Origin: Schleiferilactobacillus perolens DSM 12744
GTDB lineage: Bacteria; Bacillota; Bacilli; Lactobacillales; Lactobacillaceae
Direction of reading: 5' to 3'
DNA length: 39,077 nucleotides
Assembly: GCF_001435585.1 (NCBI RefSeq)
Contig: NZ_AZEC01000009.1
Coordinates: forward strand, 1-39,077
The notes under the pieces are model-generated. The model had not been told where the DNA came from, searched no databases, and worked only from the letters and a program-made list of their open reading frames with translations. This document shows, one piece after another, positions 1 to 8,298 of the stretch (position 1 is its first letter; every line of letters begins with the position of its first letter). The position numbers and the translations under genes were made by a program.

Positions 1-168
1 GTCTAACAATTATGGGGCACTTCAGCCAAAATGCGGGTCTTTTTTCATCTCTCAATAACATCAGGACTCTCCCAACAATGCCACTTTCCTCCCGTCATTC
101 TGGTGTCCTTTCACGCTGCCAAATGTGATACACTGGCGATGTAACCATATAGGAAAGGTGGATGTTTC

Positions 169-3003
169 GTGCCTGATAAAACGAATGCGACTGATGTTAA
201 AACGACAGACGATCTGGCGTTTTTGACACCAGGCGAAGTCTTTGATCGTGTGGACTCCAAGCCCCAGGGCCTGAGTAGTACCGAGGCTGAACAAAGACAA
301 ACAAAGTACGGCAAAAATCAAATTGAAGGTAAGAAAGGCGAACCCCTTTGGATTAAGTTCTTAAAGAACTTCATCAGCACCATGGCGATCTTGCTTTGGG
401 CTGGCGGTGCCGTGGCATTCTTCTCTGGCACACCTGAATTAGGGATCGCCATTTGGTTGGTCAACATCATTAATGGGTTGTTCAGTTTCTTCCAGGAAAG
501 CAAGGCCAGTAAAGCGACCGATGCTTTGAAGAAGATGCTGCCGACCTATTCTCGGGTGATCCGGGACGGCACCGAGCAACAGATCAACGCCATTGATTTG
601 GTACCCGGCGACGTGATGTTAGTGGAAGAAGGGGACCGAATTTCTGCGGATGCCCGGTTGCTGGAGATGACCGACTTGCAGGTCAACCAGTCAGCGCTAA
701 CTGGTGAATCGAACCCGGTACGCAAGAGCCCTGATCAAATCGTGGACAAAGACCTTTCTCGCTTTGAGTTGAAGAACATGATCTTCGCCGGGACCACGGT
801 ATCCAGTGGTAACGGTAAAGCAGTCGTTTCCGCTATTGGAATGCAGACTGAATTCGGGAAAATCGCTAATTTGACCCAGGGAATGAAGGAAGAAAAGAGT
901 CCGCTGGAGAAGGAACTGGACAAGTTGACTAAGCAAGTATCGATTATTGCCGTCAGCATTGGGGTCCTGTTCTTCTTTGGTGCGTGGTTGTTTGTCCAAC
1001 AGCCGGTTGCTTCCGCTTTTATCTTCTCTCTGGGGATGATCGTGGCATTTATTCCAGAAGGTTTGCTCCCGACGGTCACGCTGTCACTGGCCATGGCCGT
1101 GCAGCGGATGGCGAAGGAACACGCCTTGATGAAGTCCTTGAACGCTGTGGAAACGCTGGGTTCAACGTCGGTTATCTGTTCGGATAAGACGGGGACATTG
1201 ACCCAGAACGAAATGACGGTTAACCATGTGTGGCTGCCTGGTGGTGAGTATTTGGTCAATGGCCAAGGGTATGCACCTAAGGGCGATGTGACGCTGAATG
1301 GTAAGACTGTGACTTTCCGGGACTCCAGCGACTTGGAGTTGACTCTTTCGGCGGCGACGCTCTGTTCGAATGCCCGGATTTTACCGCCGGACGATGAACA
1401 TCCCCGCTACACGGTCTTAGGTGATCCTACCGAAGCCTGTTTAGGCGTGGCGGCGCAGAAGGCTAAGATTGATATTGATCAATTGATCAAAGACGATCCC
1501 CGGATTCGGGAACTGCCTTTTGATTCCAATCGTAAACGGATGACTACCATTCATAATGTCAAAACACCGATTGATGGCAACAAGCGGATCGCTTTTGTGA
1601 AAGGCGCGCCGAAAGAAACTGTTGAACTGTGTGCGACGACCCGGGAAAATGGCCAAGTGCGACCGTTAACGGATGATGATCGTAAAAAGATTATGGCAGC
1701 TAACGACGATTATGCTCGCAAAGGCTTGCGGGTGTTGGCCGTTGCTTATCGGCCACTGGATCACGCTGATGGTATTCCGAAGTCAATGACCCAATATACG
1801 CCTGAAATTATTGAAAAAGATATGATCTTCTTGGGTCTGTGCGTCATGGCTGATCCGCCCCGGGTGGAAGTCGCTGCGGCAGTCAAAAAATGTCGCGAAG
1901 CCAATATCCGGATCATCATGATTACCGGGGACTATGGTCTGACTGCCGAAAGTATTGCCAAACGGATCGGAATCGTGGAAGGTGAAAACCCGCGGGTCGT
2001 GACCGGTTTTGAATTGGGCAAAATGTCCGACGATGAATTGAAGAAGGCCTTGGCCGACGAAATCATCTTCGCTCGGGTAGCCCCAGAACAGAAGTATCGG
2101 GTCGTCACCAACCTGCAAGAGATGGGTAAAGTCGTGGCCGTCACTGGTGACGGGGTCAATGATGCTCCGGCTCTGAAGAAAGCCGATATCGGTGTCGCCA
2201 TGGGGATTACAGGAACTGATGTGGCTAAAGAGGCCGCTGATATGATCTTGACCGATGATAACTTTGCTTCCATTGTCCATGCCGTGGAAGAAGGGCGGGC
2301 GGTCTTTGATAATATCCGTAAATTCTTGACATACATTTTCAACTCCAACATGGCTGAGGCTGTACCGTCAGCGTTCTTCCTCTTTTCTCGCGGATTAATC
2401 GCCTTGCCGTTGACCGTGATGCAGATTCTGTCCATTGACTTAGGGACTGATATGCTGCCGGCCTTGGGCTTGGGGACTGAATTACCTGAACCGGGTATCA
2501 TGGAGCGGCCGCCACGAAAGCATAACGAAAGCCTACTGACCAAGGGTATCGTCGTCAAGGCGTTCTTCTGGTATGGCATGTTGGAAGCTGTTTTGGCTAT
2601 GGTGGCTTATTTCTACGCCAACTGGAACCACACCGGTTTCATGGGACCGTTAGCCAGTTCCGGCATTATTTACCGGCAGGCGACGACGATGACGCTGGGC
2701 GCAATCATTTTCAGTCAGATTGGGAACGCCTTGAATGGACGAACCAACCGCGAGTCAATCTTTAAGGTGGGTATTTTTAAGAACAAACTGGTCAACATCG
2801 GGATTGTTTTCGAGATGTGCTTGTTCGCCGTCTTGTCCTATACGCCGTTCTTACAAGGCTTGTTCAATACTGCCCCGCTGGCACCAACGGACTGGATCTA
2901 TTTGGTCTGCTGCCCGTTCATCGTGGTGGGGATCGAAGAAACGCGGAAAGCGTGGTTGCGGCATCGTGATCGCGAACATGGAAAAGGAGGAGAATTAGCA
3001 TGA
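169..3003 (+). CDS. P-type cation-transporting ATPase, Na+/K+-ATPase-like (type IIC)
   Basis: This 944-residue P2-type ATPase uses ATP to move cations across the cell membrane. The N-terminal cation ATPase domain is followed by M1-M2, an actuator domain with SALTGES near residue 175-181, and M4 with PEGLLPT at about 296-302. Phosphorylated Asp339 lies in the DKTGTLT motif, and a GDGVNDAP hinge follows. The M6 stretch SIDLGTDMLPA closely resembles the Na+/K+-ATPase M6 (CIDLGTDMVPA), and PEGLL replaces the PEGLP of Ca2+ pumps, so I assign it to type IIC. The GTG start at 169 is preceded by AAAGGTGG; an ATG at 162 is out of frame and stops at once. The stop lies 4 bases before a TrkA-like gene, suggesting a monovalent-cation operon. 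The true ion (Na+, K+, H+) is inferred, not shown. Confidence 0.88.
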   Translation: MPDKTNATDVKTTDDLAFLTPGEVFDRVDSKPQGLSSTEAEQRQTKYGKNQIEGKKGEPLWIKFLKNFISTMAILLWAGGAVAFFSGTPELGIAIWLVNIINGLFSFFQESKASKATDALKKMLPTYSRVIRDGTEQQINAIDLVPGDVMLVEEGDRISADARLLEMTDLQVNQSALTGESNPVRKSPDQIVDKDLSRFELKNMIFAGTTVSSGNGKAVVSAIGMQTEFGKIANLTQGMKEEKSPLEKELDKLTKQVSIIAVSIGVLFFFGAWLFVQQPVASAFIFSLGMIVAFIPEGLLPTVTLSLAMAVQRMAKEHALMKSLNAVETLGSTSVICSDKTGTLTQNEMTVNHVWLPGGEYLVNGQGYAPKGDVTLNGKTVTFRDSSDLELTLSAATLCSNARILPPDDEHPRYTVLGDPTEACLGVAAQKAKIDIDQLIKDDPRIRELPFDSNRKRMTTIHNVKTPIDGNKRIAFVKGAPKETVELCATTRENGQVRPLTDDDRKKIMAANDDYARKGLRVLAVAYRPLDHADGIPKSMTQYTPEIIEKDMIFLGLCVMADPPRVEVAAAVKKCREANIRIIMITGDYGLTAESIAKRIGIVEGENPRVVTGFELGKMSDDELKKALADEIIFARVAPEQKYRVVTNLQEMGKVVAVTGDGVNDAPALKKADIGVAMGITGTDVAKEAADMILTDDNFASIVHAVEEGRAVFDNIRKFLTYIFNSNMAEAVPSAFFLFSRGLIALPLTVMQILSIDLGTDMLPALGLGTELPEPGIMERPPRKHNESLLTKGIVVKAFFWYGMLEAVLAMVAYFYANWNHTGFMGPLASSGIIYRQATTMTLGAIIFSQIGNALNGRTNRESIFKVGIFKNKLVNIGIVFEMCLFAVLSYTPFLQGLFNTAPLAPTDWIYLVCCPFIVVGIEETRKAWLRHRDREHGKGGELA

Positions 3004-3647
3004 AGATCATCATTGTAGGGTGCGGTCGGTTAGGCTCCGGCTTAGCCACCACCCTGGCGGACGAAGGCAATACGATCACCGTCGTTTGTTCCGAAGAAAA
3101 GAAGTTTCGGCGGTTGCCGGCTGATTTCAAGGGGACCAAGATCTTAGGCATCGAATTCGATAAAGACATCCTGGAAAAGGCTGGCATTGAGCGGGCGGAT
3201 AGTCTGATTTCCTGTACAGAAAGCGATGAGACCAACGCCTTGGTGGCCCGAATTGCCCGGAATTATTACCGGGTACCGCGGGTCATTGCCCGGTTGTACG
3301 ACTCCCGGAAGGTGGATCTGTACAACGCGCTGGGCATTCAAATTATTGCCACGACGCGTTGGGGGATTGCTCGCGCCAAGGAACTATTGACGTTCTCCCA
3401 TTTGGAAAATGTGATGAGTATCGGCAACACACCGGTGGAAATCGTTCGGATCACGGTGTCCAGCATGATGGCTGGCCAATCAATTCGGGATTTATTCCCA
3501 GTGACTGAAGTGCAGCCAGTGGCGATCTCCCGGGGAAACCAGTCGTTCATTCCGACCCGGACCACGACCCTAGAAGCGGGGGATATTTTGTACCTGTCCG
3601 CACTCGGGGATACGTTGGAACAAGTGAAACGAACACTGGACCTGTAA
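3000..3647 (+). CDS. TrkA-family NAD-binding (RCK) protein, first of a pair
   Basis: A 215-residue cytosolic regulatory protein. Residues 1-130 form a Rossmann fold with the dinucleotide motif GCGRLGSG near the N terminus, as in the TrkA_N/RCK domain. Residues of about 140-215 match a TrkA_C domain by layout. Such proteins bind NAD(H) or nucleotides and gate Trk/Ktr potassium channels. The ATG overlaps the end of the upstream P-type ATPase gene by 4 bases and a GGAGGAG site sits just before it, so the two are probably translationally coupled. No Trk/Ktr membrane subunit occurs in the window, so the partner is either elsewhere in the genome or the neighbouring ATPase. The family call is firm; the target is inference. 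Confidence 0.85.
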   Translation: MKIIIVGCGRLGSGLATTLADEGNTITVVCSEEKKFRRLPADFKGTKILGIEFDKDILEKAGIERADSLISCTESDETNALVARIARNYYRVPRVIARLYDSRKVDLYNALGIQIIATTRWGIARAKELLTFSHLENVMSIGNTPVEIVRITVSSMMAGQSIRDLFPVTEVQPVAISRGNQSFIPTRTTTLEAGDILYLSALGDTLEQVKRTLDL

Positions 3648-3662
3648 GGAGGGAGAAACGTT

Positions 3663-4322
3663 ATGCGTACAATTATTGTGGGCGGCGGCCAAGTTGGTTC
3701 ATACGTTGCCCGGATTTTGATTGATGCCGGGCGCGATGTCCGGGTCGTGGAATACCGTGAGAAACCGTTACAGGCATTGAAGACCGAGTTGCCGCCAGAA
3801 GTGGTCATCAATGGTGATGGTGCTGATCCCAAGGTGCTCGAACAAGCCGGGATCAACGACGCGGATGTGGTCGCTGCAGTGACTGGGGCCGATGAAATCA
3901 ACTTGGTGTGTTCCACCATTGCTAAGTTTGAATTCGGCGTCGACAAGGTCATTGCCCGGATCAACAATCCTAAGAACACTTGGTTATTTACTGAGGAAAT
4001 GGGTGTTGATGTGCGGGTTTCCCAAGCCTATTTGATTGCCAATGTGATTACGGATCAGATCGACTTCTCCAACTTGACGACCTTGATGCGTTTGAACCGC
4101 GGAAATAATGCCATTGTGCAAATCACTGTGGGCGATGGGGCCAAAGCCGATGGGATCAAATTGAAGGATCTCACCTTGCCAGAAGGGACAATCGTGATCA
4201 ATGTCCGTCGCGGTGAGGCCAACTTGGTACCCGGTGCCGAAACTGTCATTACGAAGGGCGATTCGGTCTTGGTTTACACGAAGACCACCAACGAGGAAGA
4301 AATTAACAGCATCTTCCGGTAG
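3663..4322 (+). CDS. TrkA-family NAD-binding (RCK) protein, second of a pair
   Basis: A 219-residue protein with the same architecture as the preceding gene: the N-terminal dinucleotide-binding motif GGGQVGSY, an acidic residue after beta2 (VVEYR), and a C-terminal TrkA_C-like domain from about residue 140. It starts 15 bases after the upstream stop, behind AGGAGGGAGAAACG. The two TrkA-like proteins are clearly related but diverged, so they could form a heteromeric RCK ring equivalent to the tandem RCK repeats of enterobacterial TrkA. That pairing is inferred from adjacency and similarity. Its role is most likely ligand-controlled regulation of K+ or Na+ movement. Confidence 0.85.
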   Translation: MRTIIVGGGQVGSYVARILIDAGRDVRVVEYREKPLQALKTELPPEVVINGDGADPKVLEQAGINDADVVAAVTGADEINLVCSTIAKFEFGVDKVIARINNPKNTWLFTEEMGVDVRVSQAYLIANVITDQIDFSNLTTLMRLNRGNNAIVQITVGDGAKADGIKLKDLTLPEGTIVINVRRGEANLVPGAETVITKGDSVLVYTKTTNEEEINSIFR

Positions 4323-4337
4323 AAAGCAGGCGATGGG

Positions 4338-5180
4338 ATGCGGGTAGCGTTTAGTACCGATGTGCACTACGACGTGAACCACCTCGATGCCCGAACTTAT
4401 TTTTCCCAGCAAAAAGAGTATTTGGTCCAGCACGATATCGGTGTGTACGTAATTGGCGGGGATATTTTCAATAATTTTCAGGAAACTGTCCGCTACGTGC
4501 ACGATTTCCAGGCTTATCTGGGCGATGAGGTCCGTTTGTATTTTATTGCCGGCAACCACGATATGGTCAAGAATGTCACATATTCGGAGTTGGAGACTCT
4601 TCAGGATCCGGCCTATCTGCATCATCGGGTGGTTTCTTTACCGGGCACCGATTATACGCTAGTGGGTAATAACGGTTGGTACGATTATTCGTTGGCGCCA
4701 GCGGAGCTGGATAAGACGGCGAAAGATTTCAATCGCTGGAAAAAAGCGTTTTGGATTGATTCCGCCATTGATTCACCACTCAGTGATGCCGACCGGATGG
4801 CCCGGGTCTTGGACCAAGTACGGATGGATTTGCACACGGTGGCCGCGCAAGGAAAAAAAGCGTTGTTTGTGACGCATTTTGTCCCGCGGCGGGATTTCCT
4901 GATTTACGCCGCTGACCGGCCCTATTGGAATATGGCCACCGCATTGATGGGCAGCAGTCACTTGGGTGATTTATTGGCAGCATCCCCCGTCGTGGATACC
5001 GTGGTGTTTGGTCATTTACATCACCGCGATGCGCCGCTGATGATTGGTGATCAGCTTTATTTACACACCCCTCTAGGGTATGGGCTAAAGCGGGCTTGGG
5101 AATGGCAGACATCAGATTTTATGACTGAATGGCGCCACACGTTGATGATTCGGGACTTATCTGAAAAATCTGCGTCATAA
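4338..5180 (+). CDS. Calcineurin-like metallophosphoesterase
   Basis: A 280-residue protein of the calcineurin-like metallophosphoesterase superfamily. Metal-binding blocks are visible in order: STDVHYD (D-x-H) near the N terminus, GGDIFNN (GD), IAGNHDM (GNHD), THFVPR (H) and VFGHLHHRD (GH-x-H). It has no signal peptide, so it should be cytosolic. The substrate cannot be read from sequence; family members hydrolyse phosphodiesters of nucleotides or other phosphate esters. It begins 15 bases after the second TrkA-like gene with no terminator between, so it is probably the last gene of the same operon. A weak AGCAGGCGATGGG precedes the ATG. No functional link to ion transport is established. 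Confidence 0.82.
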   Translation: MRVAFSTDVHYDVNHLDARTYFSQQKEYLVQHDIGVYVIGGDIFNNFQETVRYVHDFQAYLGDEVRLYFIAGNHDMVKNVTYSELETLQDPAYLHHRVVSLPGTDYTLVGNNGWYDYSLAPAELDKTAKDFNRWKKAFWIDSAIDSPLSDADRMARVLDQVRMDLHTVAAQGKKALFVTHFVPRRDFLIYAADRPYWNMATALMGSSHLGDLLAASPVVDTVVFGHLHHRDAPLMIGDQLYLHTPLGYGLKRAWEWQTSDFMTEWRHTLMIRDLSEKSAS

Positions 5181-5182
5181 GC

Positions 5183-5211
5183 TTGCAATGGTTCCTGATT
5201 TTCGGTATTAT
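5183..5211 (+). promoter_or_regulatory. Promoter for tRNA-Tyr/tRNA-Gln
   Basis: TTGCAA (5183-5188) and TATTAT (5206-5211) are separated by 17 bases and lie 36 bases before tRNA-Tyr. This is a good sigma-A type match, placed as expected for a short tRNA transcript. Confidence 0.65.
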
Positions 5212-5247
5212 ATTTATCGTTGATTGCGTAAGCATCGGCGATGATAT

Positions 5248-5328
5248 GGAGGAGTAGCGAAGAGGCTAAACGCGGCGGACTGTAAATCCGCTCCTTCGGG
5301 TTCAAAGGTTCGAATCCTTTCTCCTCCA
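5248..5328 (+). tRNA. tRNA-Tyr (GTA)
   Basis: The acceptor arms GGAGGAG and CTCCTCC pair, the anticodon loop is CTGTAAA with anticodon GTA at 5282-5284, and there is a long variable arm as expected for bacterial tRNA-Tyr. The T arm contains GGTTCGAATCC. The 3' CCA is not encoded. Confidence 0.95.
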
Positions 5329-5334
5329 CTTCAT

Positions 5335-5406
5335 TGGGATATAGCCAAGCGGTAAGGCAACAGGTTTTGATCCTGTCGTGCGCTGGTTCGAATCCAGCTA
5401 TCCCAA
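5335..5406 (+). tRNA. tRNA-Gln (TTG)
   Basis: The acceptor arms TGGGATA and TATCCCA pair fully, the anticodon loop TTTTGAT carries TTG at 5367-5369, and the T arm is CTGGTTCGAATCCAG. It lies 6 bases after tRNA-Tyr and is surely co-transcribed. CCA is not encoded. Confidence 0.95.
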
Positions 5407-5440
5407 TAAGAGAGCACGCAGCAAATCGATTAGGTCACCT

Positions 5441-5484
5441 AAAATAAGTGCCCCGGATGTGAATCACATCCGGGGTCTTATTTT
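5441..5484. terminator. Bidirectional intrinsic terminator after the tRNA pair
   Basis: CCCCGGATGT (5451-5460) pairs with ACATCCGGGG (5466-5475), flanked by complementary AAAATAAG and CTTATTTT. It therefore has an A tract and a T tract on either side and can work on both strands. Confidence 0.85.
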
Positions 5485-5546
5485 ATAGTGGCCTGGTTTG
5501 CAGAACTCGTTTAAGTTGGATCGCAGATTCTGCCGATACAAATTCG

Positions 5547-5574
5547 TTGACCTGCCTTGGATAGCCGGTATACT
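5547..5574 (+). promoter_or_regulatory. Promoter of the DUF2798-like membrane protein gene
   Basis: TTGACC (5547-5552) and TATACT (5569-5574) are separated by 16 bases. They end 22 bases before the ATG at 5597. Confidence 0.6.
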
Positions 5575-5596
5575 GACGGCAGAAGGCGGGAGTGGA

Positions 5597-6064
5597 ATGA
5601 TTAATAAGCAGCGGTTCGTGTTTACTTTATCCATGAGCTTCGGTATGGCGACGATAATGAGTTTGCTGGGGAATGTCTTAGCCAAAGGATGGAACGCGGT
5701 GACGTTGACCAGTTGGTTTATTTGGTGGCTGCCCACCGTCACCATTGCTTTCACCTACAGTTGGTTTGTGGCGGCCAAAATCACCAATTTCTTAGTGGCC
5801 AAGGCGACTAAGAAACTGACGTCACCCACGGCGGTGTCTCGCCGCGCTGCAGGTGTCCGCAGCCGGATGATGCTATTACTCATGTATTCAGTCATGTCGA
5901 CATTTGGCCTGCTGATCGGTGGCGCGTTCCAACACGTCCCATTCATGGCGTTACTCTGGATCTGGGCACGTTCATTGATCATCGCCATCATTGTTCGAGG
6001 ACTGGTGGTTAAACCGTTGTCTTCATTTATTGTCGCGCATTTTTTCACCCCCAAGCAGGACTGA
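5597..6064 (+). CDS. Small multi-pass membrane protein, DUF2798-like
   Basis: A 155-residue protein with about four hydrophobic segments, roughly residues 8-28, 35-60, 88-112 and 118-142. It resembles the DUF2798 family of small Gram-positive membrane proteins (MSFGMATIMSLLGN and a second, repeat-like MYSVMSTFGLLIGG). Two halves with similar starts suggest an internal duplication. I chose ATG 5597 because a promoter lies directly upstream at 5547-5574; the longer reading from 5498 would place the promoter inside the gene. The gene is single, with its own promoter. Its function is unknown. Confidence 0.7.
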   Translation: MINKQRFVFTLSMSFGMATIMSLLGNVLAKGWNAVTLTSWFIWWLPTVTIAFTYSWFVAAKITNFLVAKATKKLTSPTAVSRRAAGVRSRMMLLLMYSVMSTFGLLIGGAFQHVPFMALLWIWARSLIIAIIVRGLVVKPLSSFIVAHFFTPKQD

Positions 6065-6150
6065 ATCACTTGATTTGGTCTTTTTGTTTTGCCTCCCTTA
6101 GACCAATTCATGGTAGAATATTTTTATGACGTGATTGGAGTGTGGTGTAC

Positions 6151-8112
6151 ATGACTGAACCAGTACAAGCAAAAGATTTATTCGCAATCAAGACATTATC
6201 GCAACCCCAGGTGACGGACCATACCGTCTACTTTTTGGAAAACCGGGTGGATGAAGCCAGCAATACGTATCAGGCTGTCTTAAAGGGCTTAGACATGCGT
6301 AATCGGCACCAAACCGAGTTTGGTATCCCCGGTCAAAGTATCACCAAGTTTGCCTTGGCCCCCGATGAGACGGCGTTGCTTTACCTAGCGGCGGATAAGC
6401 AGAAAAAGGCCCAGATTTACATTCAACCATTAGCTGGCGGTTCGCCGTATGCCTTGACGGACTTACCGGATGGCGTGGACGACGCAGCGTGGAGCGGGGA
6501 TAGTCAAGGGGTTTTCTTCACCAATACCAGCTATCCTAAGAAGACCCCGACCAAACTGCCCCAACCCAAGACCATTAGCCGTCTGCCTTTCTTAATGAAC
6601 GGTCAAGGTGTGTTGCGTGAGGATGGCACCCATCATCTGCAATATCTGCCGATTACCGGCAAAATGCCTAAGACGTTGATTAGTCGGCCGGATGATTTCG
6701 GCTTGGACGCTGTCGACCCGTCTGGCCGGTTTCTGGCGCTGAGTGCCAGTCCCGATCCGTTTAATCCCAAAGATTTCCGTACTGGCACGTACTTATTTGA
6801 GATTGCCACCCAAAACCTCACCTGGATCACGGAGAGCCAGGAGCATGGGGAGTTTATTGCAGCAGATTTTAGTGAAGATGGTACCGGCCTGCTGCTGTGG
6901 GGTTCAGATAATCATCAGCCGAATATTGCTGAGAACCATATTTGGTATTACGACATTATGGAAAAGACCCTCACGGATACCGCAGTGGATCATCAGCTCG
7001 AAGAGGGTCCTGGTGAAGTGGCGGCGGATACGCAGCAAAAACTGTCCGGTCGCTGGGCGCAATACGTCACGGCCGATTATTTCCTTACCCAAGGGTTCAG
7101 TCATGGGCGGGTATCGCTTTATCAGGCCTCCACAGACGGCGAGCTCACCGAAGCGGTGGGCGGCGATCGCCACATCACCGATTACTTCGTCGGTGCGGAT
7201 CAGCACACTGTGGTATATACGTATTCTGATTTCCAGACACCCAGCTGCTTAGCAGTTTATGATTTGATCACAGAGGATGAAAAGGACCTGTACAACCCGA
7301 ATACGAGTTGGGAAAATCATCATGAATTGAGCGGTGCGGATGAGTTCACGTTCCAATCCGACGATGATGTGACGGTCGAGGGCTGGTATATGAAACCGAC
7401 TGGCCAAGCGGCAGAAAAATCTCATCCGGCCATTCTTTATATTCACGGTGGTCCGTTGGCGGCTTATGGCTACACCTTTTTCCACGAAATGCAGGTGCTG
7501 ACAAGTGCCGGTTACGGAGTCATTTTGATCAATCCCCGGGGCAGTCTGAGCTATGGTGAGGACTACGCTGCGGGTGTGATCGGGGCTTATGGTCAAGGCG
7601 ACTATCGCGACTTGATGAACGGGCTGGACGAAGTGTTGAAGCAGGATAAGCACATTGATCCGAAGAAACTGTATGTTTGCGGCGGCAGTTACGGCGGCTT
7701 CATGACGAACTGGATCGAAACCCACACAGACCGCTTCGCTGCAGCGGTGACGATGCGTTCCATTTCTAACTGGGTCAGCATGTATGGCAACAGCGATATT
7801 GGCTACTTCTTCAACGCCTGGGAACTGCAGGGCAAGTGGTATGCGCCGATTGATTTGGACACATACTGGAAATTCTCCCCACTGGCGTATGTGGATCAGG
7901 CAAAAACACCAATTTTGATTTTGCACGGTGAGGAAGATCACCGTTGTCCGATTGGCCAAGGAGAAGAGTTCTACACCAGCTTGAAGTTGCATGACGTGGA
8001 AACGGAGTTTGTCCGCTACCCTGGTTCCAACCACGAGTTATCCCGTTCAGGTTTCCCCAATTTGCGAATCGACCGGATGACCAGAATTATGGACTGGTTT
8101 GGTAAGCACTAA
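6151..8112 (+). CDS. S9 family serine peptidase (acylaminoacyl-peptidase / prolyl oligopeptidase type)
   Basis: A 653-residue cytosolic peptidase. An N-terminal beta-propeller of about 400 residues is followed by an alpha/beta hydrolase domain. The catalytic triad is visible as Ser513 in GGSYGGF, Asp596 in GEEDHRC and His628 in SNHELS. The oxyanion region is IHGGPLAAYGYTF. These enzymes cleave small peptides or release N-blocked residues and suit the peptide metabolism of a lactic acid bacterium. ATG 6151 has a GGAG about 10 bases upstream; GTG codons at 6142 and 6145 are less likely starts. A TGGTAGAAT extended -10 element lies at about 6110-6118. No terminator follows, only the structured repeat at 8151-8244. 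The precise specificity is not determined. Confidence 0.9.
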   Translation: MTEPVQAKDLFAIKTLSQPQVTDHTVYFLENRVDEASNTYQAVLKGLDMRNRHQTEFGIPGQSITKFALAPDETALLYLAADKQKKAQIYIQPLAGGSPYALTDLPDGVDDAAWSGDSQGVFFTNTSYPKKTPTKLPQPKTISRLPFLMNGQGVLREDGTHHLQYLPITGKMPKTLISRPDDFGLDAVDPSGRFLALSASPDPFNPKDFRTGTYLFEIATQNLTWITESQEHGEFIAADFSEDGTGLLLWGSDNHQPNIAENHIWYYDIMEKTLTDTAVDHQLEEGPGEVAADTQQKLSGRWAQYVTADYFLTQGFSHGRVSLYQASTDGELTEAVGGDRHITDYFVGADQHTVVYTYSDFQTPSCLAVYDLITEDEKDLYNPNTSWENHHELSGADEFTFQSDDDVTVEGWYMKPTGQAAEKSHPAILYIHGGPLAAYGYTFFHEMQVLTSAGYGVILINPRGSLSYGEDYAAGVIGAYGQGDYRDLMNGLDEVLKQDKHIDPKKLYVCGGSYGGFMTNWIETHTDRFAAAVTMRSISNWVSMYGNSDIGYFFNAWELQGKWYAPIDLDTYWKFSPLAYVDQAKTPILILHGEEDHRCPIGQGEEFYTSLKLHDVETEFVRYPGSNHELSRSGFPNLRIDRMTRIMDWFGKH

Positions 8113-8150
8113 ACTTGGTAAGCATAAAATTGTGAATCACGATGGATATA

Positions 8151-8244
8151 GTGCCAATGCGGAGCAATCGGAGGTGGCAGGGGGCTCAAAGCGCCGTCAC
8201 CACGTTCCAGCCCCCTGTCACCGGAGATTGCGTAGCTTTGGCAC
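8151..8244 (+). repeat. Structured intergenic repeat, copy 1
   Basis: A 94-bp imperfect palindrome that begins GTGCCAATGCGGAGCAATC and ends GATTGCGTAGCTTTGGCAC. The inner stem pairs GGTGGCAGGGGGCT (8173-8186) with AGCCCCCTGTCACC (8209-8222). Related copies occur at 11468-11557, 36953-37078 (minus) and from 38986. No T run follows the stem, so it is not a standard terminator. It lies 39 bases after the S9 peptidase stop and in the same orientation. Confidence 0.85.
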
Positions 8245-8298
8245 GGCTCGTTAGAACTATTCTTTGGGCCAACTCCAAATAGAAAGCAGGAAAATCGT

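Noticed and set aside
1-168. An upstream gene end or riboswitch at the left edge
   Set aside because: No paired leader structure, tRNA or supported frame is visible; only a possible weak promoter (TGTGATACACT near 125-135) and the GTG start context can be seen.
735-2579. Long minus-strand frames inside the two P-type ATPase genes
   Set aside because: They lie opposite well-supported coding sequence, lack ribosome binding sites and give low-complexity proteins without family motifs; they are antisense shadows.
169-3003. First P-type ATPase as a Ca2+ pump
   Set aside because: PEGLL in M4 and SIDLGTDM in M6 are Na+/K+-ATPase-like, and the TrkA neighbours favour monovalent cations; the Ca2+ call would rest only on generic P2 similarity.
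8151-8244. Structured repeat copy 1 as a plain intrinsic terminator of the S9 peptidase gene
   Set aside because: The stem is strong, but the right arm ends in GGCACGGCTCG with no T run, and other copies also lack one. Conserved unpaired positions in the arms are not expected of simple terminators.
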